Assembly (NCBI GenBank): GCA_016722045.1 | Contig: JADKGY010000001.1 | Span: 682,001-746,000, forward strand | From: Candidatus Opimibacter skivensis | GTDB lineage: Bacteria > Bacteroidota > Bacteroidia > Chitinophagales > Saprospiraceae | DNA: 64,000 nt | Reading direction: 5' to 3' | Part shown: piece by piece, positions 7,794-15,344 of the stretch | Layout: every line of letters begins with the position of its first letter | Position numbering within the stretch: position 1 is the first letter of the stretch | Notes under the pieces: generated by a model | What the model was told of the DNA's origin: nothing | The model's input: only the letters and a program-made list of their open reading frames with translations | Database searches by the model: none | Program-made: the position numbers and the translations under genes

Positions 7794-10700
7794 TCATTGC
7801 AGCTTAACAATCCGCCGGACTGTAACATCTTCACCCGTATTAAATGCAACATAATAAACACCCGGAGGAAAGGCTCTGAGGGACAATTCCCCTTTATATT
7901 GTTCATTATATTTTACGACAGACCCATTAAATAATGGCTCGCCTGCACTTGAAAAAACATCATAATTAATAAATAATGTTTTTGAGCCAAACAATCCATT
8001 GATTTGAAACAAATCACTTCCGGGATTAGGTGAAATCTGTATGAAGTAATGTTGACTTATATTATTTGTACTGACCATAGTAGAAACCATAACCGAATCT
8101 GTACGTTCACACCCGATGCTATCCCTGGTGACCACAACATAACTACCCGGCTCAAGCATTTTAAAAATGGTATCAGTCACAAAGGCACCGCCATTCAGAC
8201 TTACGAGCACGTGACCAATACCTCCCACAGTTGAAATGTGAATTTCGCCCACATCACCTCCGGTAGCGGGCACCGCAGAGATCATTGTCTCCAATGTGCA
8301 TGCAGGCACAATAAATTCTACAGTATCCCGACAACCGGCACCGTCAACAGCTAACATTGTAAATGTACCTGGTGAAATATTAAGAAAAGTTCCGCTAAGT
8401 TGAAAAGGTGCCCCTCCTGTCAGACTATACATGATTGTGCCGAGACCGTTGGAAACATTACCGATCACAAATCCATCGGCTATTTCAGGGGTCGAGGTCG
8501 GTCCCACTCCTACTTCCAGCGCTAAAAGGCACTTTGCAGTAATACAAAATGTATTGGACTCTTTTATACCAAAATTGGGTTTAAGGATGGATGCAATCAA
8601 TCCGCCATCTTGGTTTATTATCTGGTATGACCCCTGAATACCCTGGGCAGACATCCCGTCACCAAATGCGTCACGCACGGTAAATGTATAGCACATCTCA
8701 GGATCAACACATAGCATGCTTGAATACGAATGTTGCTGTTCACTATAGGGACCACCTGTAGCAAGTACATGTTGCTGATCATCTACTAATTCCCAGGTTG
8801 TTTCCTGTGGAAAATTATCTGTTACCAAATTTATCGTGATCTGTTGTCCGTTCGGTTGAGCATTCAATGTCCATTCAATTTCATTGTTGGATGGAATTTG
8901 ATCTAAAGTGTCATTAATCTCCAGGAGTGTAATGCGAATATGATTAAGCCCTTCAAGCATTCCTTCAATGTTAAAAAGGAAAGAAGATTGTTCGCCAAAA
9001 GCCAGATTTCCTGTCCATTCTACAGTATCAATGGGTACATCTTCAAGAAATACCTGAAGCAAAGCAGAAGTAATAGTGTCGGCTCCTACATTGCGAAAAA
9101 GGATAGTATTTGCACTTTCAGAAGAACAAAGAACAGTTTCTGTATTTGGGACAACATATTCGAGAGCGATATCCTTATAAGCCGGTTTGTTTATTAAAAA
9201 TGAAATCGTATCATTCTTGTGATTTTGATCGAGATCAAGTTTAGTAGCAACACTTATAGTATAATTTCCGGGTGCATTGAAATCCAGACCCGTCATGAAT
9301 GTATGACAATAGGTACTGTCCGGTGGAAAACTATCAATGACCACAGGCTCTTCAATCCATGGACCACCTTCAAACTTATAGGCGAGCATAAAACTGTCTA
9401 TAGTAAGTAGTCCACGATTCAATACGCAAACAGTCAGGGGTTCATTTGTTGTTAACTCTGGCCTATTTTCGGGTGTGCGGAGCGTAGTGGGAAAGATATC
9501 TATTGAATCTCTTCCTGGATCAAAAGCTACAATTCGCGTTGCCCAATTACCATTAGCAAGAACGTATTCACCGGAAAACCAAAACGTATGATCATCAGCC
9601 GGATCTACTGACATCGCCGCATAATCTCCAAAACGATCTGTATTAACGCTACCTGATCCAGAAGCAAACTCATATTCCTTAAATGACATCTGCCCCAAAG
9701 GATCACTGGAATATCGCCCTGTATATCTTAAGGAAGGAAATTTATCAGGCCCTGAAATTGAATATGCGAGGCCAATATTTCCCTGGCCATCCATGCCGAT
9801 AGAAGACATAAACCTGTGAAGACCATCATCACTACCTACAGTCCCTTCCTGGTATAATGTCCATTCCTTATCAACTAATTTTCGAAATTCCATCCATCGG
9901 ATGCCCGCAACATCACCACCTGTAACGTCCACCATGAAGCTTAATACAATAGATTCATGATCACCAAAATTACGGTACATAGCTTTATTTGTAATAATCC
10001 ACTCTGCTCCATCAATTCCTTGTCCATTGGGCTGAGGCACGCAGGAGAAACCACCTGTATTCTGATTTAGACATCCGTCAGTATCAAATGGTGCAGTAGG
10101 AATTGAAAGCACATCCACATGCGAATTTGAAGCATTTGTCCAATCAATATTCATTTTATAGACTACGATCTGATCATGATCAGTTTTACCCCAGTCATCA
10201 TCATTGAGCTTTACTACAATTCCAGGACTATTTTCAGGAGGTGCTCTGAAACCATCCCAATCAACAGGCTGACCAACTTCAAATGAAACACCATTTATTT
10301 TAGGGACTGTAAGACGTTGAAATCGTACAGTATCTAAGCCGCTTAAAAGATCATGCCTGTTAATAGCATAAAGTGGTGCATTAGATCCCGATTCATTGTC
10401 CGTCATGAAATAAGAATCATTCCAAATGGCATATTTTGGAAAATCCGGAAATCTCTGCGTTTGAAACGTATATACATCCCAGCTACTTCTAGGATCACCG
10501 GTATGTGAAATGCCAATAAGAATTCTGTTGCTTGAAGGAAATTCGGTAAGAAACCATCTGTCAACTTCCTGATCATATAAAAGTATCGGATCTCCGGCTG
10601 AGCTTTGTTGAACCTGACTCCATATTGTGTTTGCAGATATCTGGTTACTGACCGGATGGCCTGTCTTATCAAAAACGCGAAAGAATGTGGCATTGACAAT

Positions 10701-11147
10701 TTCTACATAAAAATCTTTACCCACATCACCGTTTACATCAGGAGGCTGAGAACCCGAATTAGATTCATTCATACCCTCAAAATTCAACGAAGGAAGAATT
10801 TCATTTTCTGACAGACGTGTGTTACTCTTCATAAAAAGAGGATCAGGTCCCAGGGGTAATGCACCAGGGGAATGAAAATCAAGTCGTCGGCGACCGGCAA
10901 AATTTGGAATAACTTTTGGCTTATTGGCTTCCTGTTTTTCAAGTTTTTCCTGATCAGTAGCTCCAATTAAAATGGATTCACTCAATGGCTTTGTCGTTCC
11001 CAATTTCAGTACATAGCTCCGCTCGGCTGTGAAATATGATTGAGCTATGATTGAATCCTGGGGAGCCAATAGCATGAATAGGCATACGATGGCAGAAAAG
11101 AAAGAATACACACGTTTGCAGCTAATTAAGTCGGGAGCTTTTTTCAT
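7794..11147 (-). CDS. Large secreted T9SS cargo protein with CARDB-like domain
   Basis: An 1117-residue exported protein. After a signal peptide (residues about 1-36, ending in SIIAQ) comes a long region of about 500 residues with propeller-like repeated short strands (motifs such as SQPPDVNGDVG, DPILLYDQEVDRWFLTEF), then a CARDB-like beta-sandwich region (TVCVLNRGLLTIDSF), cysteine-containing domains including SSMLCVDPEMCYTFTVRDAFGDGM, two short SprB-like repeats, and a T9SS type A sorting domain at the end (ISPNPGSDLFQI ... GVYYVAF ... RIVKLQ). It would be secreted through the outer membrane and anchored or released. Substrate and role are unknown. No partner gene is adjacent on the same strand. 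Confidence 0.85.
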   Translation of the reverse strand: MKKAPDLISCKRVYSFFSAIVCLFMLLAPQDSIIAQSYFTAERSYVLKLGTTKPLSESILIGATDQEKLEKQEANKPKVIPNFAGRRRLDFHSPGALPLGPDPLFMKSNTRLSENEILPSLNFEGMNESNSGSQPPDVNGDVGKDFYVEIVNATFFRVFDKTGHPVSNQISANTIWSQVQQSSAGDPILLYDQEVDRWFLTEFPSSNRILIGISHTGDPRSSWDVYTFQTQRFPDFPKYAIWNDSYFMTDNESGSNAPLYAINRHDLLSGLDTVRFQRLTVPKINGVSFEVGQPVDWDGFRAPPENSPGIVVKLNDDDWGKTDHDQIVVYKMNIDWTNASNSHVDVLSIPTAPFDTDGCLNQNTGGFSCVPQPNGQGIDGAEWIITNKAMYRNFGDHESIVLSFMVDVTGGDVAGIRWMEFRKLVDKEWTLYQEGTVGSDDGLHRFMSSIGMDGQGNIGLAYSISGPDKFPSLRYTGRYSSDPLGQMSFKEYEFASGSGSVNTDRFGDYAAMSVDPADDHTFWFSGEYVLANGNWATRIVAFDPGRDSIDIFPTTLRTPENRPELTTNEPLTVCVLNRGLLTIDSFMLAYKFEGGPWIEEPVVIDSFPPDSTYCHTFMTGLDFNAPGNYTISVATKLDLDQNHKNDTISFLINKPAYKDIALEYVVPNTETVLCSSESANTILFRNVGADTITSALLQVFLEDVPIDTVEWTGNLAFGEQSSFLFNIEGMLEGLNHIRITLLEINDTLDQIPSNNEIEWTLNAQPNGQQITINLVTDNFPQETTWELVDDQQHVLATGGPYSEQQHSYSSMLCVDPEMCYTFTVRDAFGDGMSAQGIQGSYQIINQDGGLIASILKPNFGIKESNTFCITAKCLLALEVGVGPTSTPEIADGFVIGNVSNGLGTIMYSLTGGAPFQLSGTFLNISPGTFTMLAVDGAGCRDTVEFIVPACTLETMISAVPATGGDVGEIHISTVGGIGHVLVSLNGGAFVTDTIFKMLEPGSYVVVTRDSIGCERTDSVMVSTMVSTNNISQHYFIQISPNPGSDLFQINGLFGSKTLFINYDVFSSAGEPLFNGSVVKYNEQYKGELSLRAFPPGVYYVAFNTGEDVTVRRIVKLQ

Positions 11148-11595
11148 ACCTCAAATCTATTGAAAAAGATTAAATCGCTCCGGCTTCGGACTTTACTAAC
11201 AGGTATTTGAATCAACCGATTGTACTACAAAACGAAATGCATTTCAAGCGCCCTACCCTTTCTGTATATCTCAATATGCGGAACATGACATGTTGGACAG
11301 CTGTAATTCAGGATAGGATAAGCATGATGAATACAAGCAAAATGAAATTTATAATTGATCTTTAGTATTGCTGGTTTTTAGACTTTTGATAATTATAATT
11401 TATAAAGCGTAGTAAATAATCAATACAAATTCGAATCTTATCAATTAAATATTCATGTTCACATTTTAATACGATTAATACCCCAGGTATAATAGGACAT
11501 TAATTAATTCTCTTATAAAATAGAGTAATTAATTATATATTCTTGAATAGTGCACGATTTTAAAACCTATACCCTATTTATTATGTTCAACAAAA
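11148..11595. other. AT-rich intergenic region upstream of the AT-hook gene
   Basis: A stretch with no credible gene between the divergent genes at 11147 and 11725. It contains the palindrome AACATG-A-CATGTT at 11282-11294, which could be an operator, but nothing links it to a known regulator. The promoter and leader at its right end are listed separately. Confidence 0.4.
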
Positions 11596-11628
11596 TTTGG
11601 CAAAGAATAATAATCGTGTTTACCTTTG
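11596..11628 (+). promoter_or_regulatory. Bacteroidota-type promoter of the AT-hook gene
   Basis: TTTG at 11596-11599 and TACCTTTG at 11621-11628 match the -33/-7 consensus (TTTG, TAnnTTTG) with a 21-bp spacer. Transcription would begin near 11635, about 90 nt before the ATG at 11725 and almost exactly at the base of the leader stem-loop. Confidence 0.6.
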
Positions 11629-11637
11629 TCGATATAA

Positions 11638-11691
11638 TGAAAAGTAACAGAAGAAAAATTAAGTCCATGATTTTATTCATGTTACTTTTCA
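11638..11691 (+). promoter_or_regulatory. Leader stem-loop, 12-bp perfect stem
   Basis: TGAAAAGTAACA at 11638-11649 pairs perfectly with TGTTACTTTTCA at 11680-11691 around a 30-nt loop. It lies at the predicted 5' end of the AT-hook gene mRNA. It is not followed by a T-run, so a stability or regulatory element is more likely than a terminator. Confidence 0.5.
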
Positions 11692-11724
11692 GGAGAACTA
11701 TTTTTTCACTTAACTAAACGTATC

Positions 11725-12237
11725 ATGAGTAATGATCCAGAATTGAAGGCGATGTCAGAAGTATATGATGCTCTGTCAGGCCTTAGTGTTGACACCCAAA
11801 AAAGAGTTGTAGAATGGGTAATGGCTAAATTGCAAAGTTCCTCAAGTGGAGGTTCCTCTGTATCAGTGGCGAAACGAGGACCTAAACCAGGTAAAAAAAG
11901 AGGACGTAAACCAGGTGCAAAAGCAGCAGCTGTAAAAAGTCCAGGTGCAAAACGTGGCCCTAAGCCAGGCAAAAAACGTGGTCGTAAACCAGGTGTCAAA
12001 GCTGCGGTTAAGGCGACAACTGGCGCTAAAAGAGGTCCAAAACCAGGCAAGAAACGTGGCCGTAAACCTGGCGCTGCAAAAGCTGTCGGAACTGTTGCAA
12101 AGAAAACCGGCAAACGCGGAAGACCAGCAGGTTCAGGCAAAAAATCCACAGGGAAGAAAGTCACTTCTAAAGCCACAGGTCGCAGAGGCAGACCACGTAA
12201 AGCTGCAGCGACAGCACCAGCAACAACAACAGCTTGA
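11725..12237 (+). CDS. Small basic AT-hook / histone H1-like DNA-binding protein
   Basis: A 170-residue protein with two parts. Residues 5-37 form a short acidic-amphipathic helical segment (LKAMSEVYDALSGL, RVVEWVMAKLQ). From residue 49 the chain is almost entirely Lys, Arg, Pro, Gly and Ala: the 16-residue unit AKRGPKPGKKRGRKPG occurs three times (49-64, 75-90, 101-116) with 26-residue spacing, and two canonical AT-hook cores RGRP follow (131-134, 154-157). Such tails bind the minor groove of AT-rich DNA, so a nucleoid-associated or chromatin-compacting role is likely. The N-terminal segment could mediate dimerisation or regulation. It is monocistronic, with its own promoter, a leader stem-loop and a strong terminator. 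Eukaryotic HMGA and bacterial H1-like proteins have the same composition; similarity here may be convergent. Confidence 0.8.
   Translation: MSNDPELKAMSEVYDALSGLSVDTQKRVVEWVMAKLQSSSSGGSSVSVAKRGPKPGKKRGRKPGAKAAAVKSPGAKRGPKPGKKRGRKPGVKAAVKATTGAKRGPKPGKKRGRKPGAAKAVGTVAKKTGKRGRPAGSGKKSTGKKVTSKATGRRGRPRKAAATAPATTTA
11869..12072 (+). repeat. Three 78-bp-spaced coding repeats in the AT-hook gene
   Basis: The 48-bp segments at 11869-11916, 11947-11994 and 12025-12072 encode the same 16 residues but use different synonymous codons at many positions (for example CGA, CGT, AGA for the first Arg). Confidence 0.85.
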
Positions 12238-12260
12238 TTTAAATTTGTTTGACTAAAAAC

Positions 12261-12296
12261 AAAAGCCCGGTGATAACATCATCGGGCTTTTTATTT
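12261..12296. terminator. Bidirectional rho-independent terminator
   Basis: AAAAGCCCGGTGAT at 12261-12274 pairs with ATCATCGGGCTTTT at 12278-12291 (14 bp with one G-U pair, 3-nt loop) and is followed by T-rich sequence. It can end both the AT-hook gene (plus) and the convergent gene at 12315 (minus strand has the A/T run too). Confidence 0.88.
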
Positions 12297-12314
12297 TAAC
12301 TATCTGTTTCGCTA

Positions 12315-15218
12315 TCAAAGAACGATAAGTTTGAAAGGATAAATTTGTTCATCCTGCTTTAACAGCACAATATAAAGTCCCTGAGTAAGTCCTATGGATG
12401 AAAGTTCCCATTTTCCTCCAGACGAAGCCATAGCGTGAGATGCCATCAATTTTCCATCAACTGATAATATCGAAAGTGAAGCATTTACAGAATGTAATTC
12501 TGACCATTTTATGATCGCATTACCTTTAGTAGGATTGGGTGATATAGTGACATAATCCGGCCAGGTAGCTTCCTGTAGACCTGTCGGGAAATTTACGATA
12601 ATAGGTTCAGTTGATGCATATGCACAGCCATTGGCATCCGTAATGGTATAAGAGTAAGAGCCCGGAACAAGATTTGAAATGGAAGTCCCTGTTGCACCAT
12701 TACTCCATGTAACAACATATGGGGCTATTCCACCAGACACCTGTAACTCGATAGCACCATCACTTTGTCCCGATCCCGATGCATCAGTTACTTTGGTTGA
12801 ATCCAAAATAATTTGTGATGGTTCAAAAATAGTATAAGGTCCTGCCAATAAAACACATCCATTTGAATCTGTCACTGCAACCTGAACAGAACCTCCGGGA
12901 AGTTGATTTAGAAAATTCTCAGTCTGTGGTGCTGAACCGTTAAATGAATACAGATATGGTGCAAATCCCCCGGAAATATCAAGGGTTATCGAACCATTTG
13001 ACTGACCAAAACAACTATTATCAATGACTGTTGAACCTTCTAAAGCCAAAGCAGAGGGCTGATTAACATTATATCCACCGATAAAAACATTCCCCTGATC
13101 GTCTGTTAACACCAATTGATACGCTCCAGCAGGAATATCCTGCAGTGAAGATGTCGTATACGTTGAATCAGGCCCGGTCCATGTGTACGTATAAATACCT
13201 GAGCCACCATTAACTGTCAAAAATATACTGCCATTTGACTGTCCAAAGCAAAGAACATTTGTCACAGTGGCATCAACAAGAAGTACACTTCCTGAAGATG
13301 TTACTTCAACCATCTGACATGATTGATTGACACCACAACCGTTTTGTACTGAAAGACAAACTTCATAAATCCCTGCAGCAGAATATGTATGTACTACATT
13401 CGTTTCAGTAGATGTCCCACCGTCTCCAAATGTCCAATTCCATCCTGAAAGATTGCTTCCTGTGGAAATGTCAGTTCCATTGATGGTAAGACCACTGGAT
13501 ATGTATTGAAATGCAGAAGTGGCTGGATTAAGTCCACTAGAAACGATCATGCTGTCCTGATTTGAACAGTTTGTTGCCGGATTTATGACCTGGATATAGT
13601 ATGTACCTGGCGCATCGGTAATAGGATGGTAGGAATTTCCACCTGATACTATGTGTCCTCCTGATGTAGTCCAGTTTATTGTATTTAATGGATCTCCGTT
13701 TCCTTCAAGAGTAACCTGGAGATTTTCACATGTGAGTTGCATTGGCTGGCCTGCATCTACGTCAGGAAGGATAATATTAGATTGTACGAGTTCGGATTCA
13801 ATTGTCACACATCCGGAAACATTGTCGGTAACCTGCAATTGATATGTGCCTGCTGCGTCCACAGTGATAGTTGCTAAAGTAGCATTTGTAACAATATGGC
13901 CATCTGAAGTAGTCCATTGATAATCAAAATCACTATATCCACCTGATGGATATCCGGACACTGTGGTCGAAGATTGGCTGCAACTCAGATCAGGACCCTG
14001 TACCAAGTCAAGTGATGGAGCATCCTGAAAACCGATAATGATATCCTGTGACCAAACACATCCATTTCCATCATTCACATCTACACTGACAAGGCCTGCC
14101 GGAATATCTAATATTTGATTTCCATAGACTGTTCCTTCAGATGAGGTGACCAGATAATTACCTACCCCTCCTTCGATAAACAATGTAATCGTACCATCGC
14201 CCTGATCACAATTATCAGGAGTAGTCTCCGCTGTGGCTTCCAACGGATCCGGTTCAATTACTGTATATGATTGAATCAATTCACACCCATTATTATCCGT
14301 TATTGTAATTGTGTATGTATCTGCAGGAACATTGTGAAGATCCTGACTGGTGGCGCCATTGCTCCAATCATATTGGTAGCCGGGTGTACCGCCCTGAACA
14401 TCTATATAGATGTTTCCATTTGAAGATCCACTGCATAAGGTAGGTTCAACGCTGGCTCCTGAAATGCTTACAGGAGTTGTGGCTCCGGGAATGACAAAAT
14501 CAACTTTCGAAATTTTGCCATTGCCTTCGGTAACCGTTACGTGGTACGTACCCGCATTAAGACCGCTTATTGTCTGCGTATTTCCACCATTACTCCATTG
14601 ATATGCGTATGGCAAATGTCCTCCGGAAACATTAACCGTGGCAGATCCTTCTCCAACACATAATGCAGGTTCTAAATTTCCCTGGGTTGCTTCCATATTA
14701 CAACTCTCAATAAAGTCACTCCAGACGCTGGCCGGAACCTGACCCAATTCGTAAAGAGAGTGATCATGGCAAACTGCATATAATGTGGGATAATACGTAA
14801 TACCATACTGACTGGCTGTATTATTGCCGGGAGCCAGATCGATGATGGGAAATGAAATATTTGCTACCCAATTCCCCTGGGATGATGGTGTCAGACCTAA
14901 CAGATCAGCCATACCTGTATTCCAGTCAGATTCAATATAAAAAACCTGAGCTGAATTATCACCATTAGGACCATGCTGATCCCAAAAGCTTTCAAGGGCG
15001 CCTGTCTGCATATAATTCCAGCAGGGACCGCACCATGTAGCTGAAAATTCAATTACAACCATTTTGCCCTGTGCAAGCAAATTGTATAGGGTGTGTGTGT
15101 TTCCGTTGATATCTGTAAGTGTCCAGTTAGGAGCTATTGATCCATCTGGAAGCTGTCCATAGACATGGGTCTGAAATGATAAAAAAAGAATGACCAGAAT
15201 GGTAAGTAAGTGTTTCAT
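12315..15218 (-). CDS. Secreted thioredoxin-fold / SprB-repeat / PKD protein with T9SS sorting domain
   Basis: A 967-residue exported fusion. Signal peptide 1-22 (ends HVYGQ); then a TlpA/AhpC-like thioredoxin domain (about 25-175) with the redox motif WCGPC at 62-66; then several SprB-type repeats (each with YQWSNG, GLNAGTYHVTVT-like strands and a CxGxxNG start); immunoglobulin-like segments (YPSGGYSDFDYQWTTSDG); a PKD domain around WNWTFGDGGTS; two more SprB repeats; and a T9SS type A sorting domain (ISPNPTKGN ... GLYIVLL). The protein would be exported to the cell surface with its redox domain outside the cell. The WCGPC motif is intact, so disulfide or peptide-thiol chemistry is possible. 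Its partner is not known. It is divergent from the TonB-dependent receptor at 15345. Confidence 0.88.
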   Translation of the reverse strand: MKHLLTILVILFLSFQTHVYGQLPDGSIAPNWTLTDINGNTHTLYNLLAQGKMVVIEFSATWCGPCWNYMQTGALESFWDQHGPNGDNSAQVFYIESDWNTGMADLLGLTPSSQGNWVANISFPIIDLAPGNNTASQYGITYYPTLYAVCHDHSLYELGQVPASVWSDFIESCNMEATQGNLEPALCVGEGSATVNVSGGHLPYAYQWSNGGNTQTISGLNAGTYHVTVTEGNGKISKVDFVIPGATTPVSISGASVEPTLCSGSSNGNIYIDVQGGTPGYQYDWSNGATSQDLHNVPADTYTITITDNNGCELIQSYTVIEPDPLEATAETTPDNCDQGDGTITLFIEGGVGNYLVTSSEGTVYGNQILDIPAGLVSVDVNDGNGCVWSQDIIIGFQDAPSLDLVQGPDLSCSQSSTTVSGYPSGGYSDFDYQWTTSDGHIVTNATLATITVDAAGTYQLQVTDNVSGCVTIESELVQSNIILPDVDAGQPMQLTCENLQVTLEGNGDPLNTINWTTSGGHIVSGGNSYHPITDAPGTYYIQVINPATNCSNQDSMIVSSGLNPATSAFQYISSGLTINGTDISTGSNLSGWNWTFGDGGTSTETNVVHTYSAAGIYEVCLSVQNGCGVNQSCQMVEVTSSGSVLLVDATVTNVLCFGQSNGSIFLTVNGGSGIYTYTWTGPDSTYTTSSLQDIPAGAYQLVLTDDQGNVFIGGYNVNQPSALALEGSTVIDNSCFGQSNGSITLDISGGFAPYLYSFNGSAPQTENFLNQLPGGSVQVAVTDSNGCVLLAGPYTIFEPSQIILDSTKVTDASGSGQSDGAIELQVSGGIAPYVVTWSNGATGTSISNLVPGSYSYTITDANGCAYASTEPIIVNFPTGLQEATWPDYVTISPNPTKGNAIIKWSELHSVNASLSILSVDGKLMASHAMASSGGKWELSSIGLTQGLYIVLLKQDEQIYPFKLIVL

Positions 15219-15310
15219 AAGTAAGGTTATTTCGTTTCTGCTGCTAAAAATAGTAAACTAAAAGTAAATAGCATAATATTTGTTAATATCAAAACAATTG
15301 AATGCCATAA

Positions 15311-15340
15311 TTGTAGTTAACCTACAGCTTGCTAATTTGC
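15311..15340 (+). promoter_or_regulatory. Candidate promoter of the TonB-dependent receptor
   Basis: TTG at 15311-15313, 19-bp spacer, then TAATTTGC at 15333-15340, one base short of the TAnnTTTG consensus. It would give a leader of only a few nucleotides before ATG 15345. Confidence 0.35.
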
Positions 15341-15344
15341 GGGA

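Noticed and set aside
11282..11294. Palindrome AACATG-A-CATGTT as an operator
   Set aside because: Single occurrence with no nearby regulator and too short to be significant; noted only in the intergenic entry.
11583..11717. 44-codon plus-strand frame (MFNKIW...) just before the AT-hook gene
   Set aside because: It overlaps the promoter and leader stem-loop of the AT-hook gene and has no support.
11706..12176. Long antisense frame across the AT-hook gene
   Set aside because: It is a shadow of the repetitive Pro/Arg/Gly coding repeats; the sense frame has promoter, leader and terminator.
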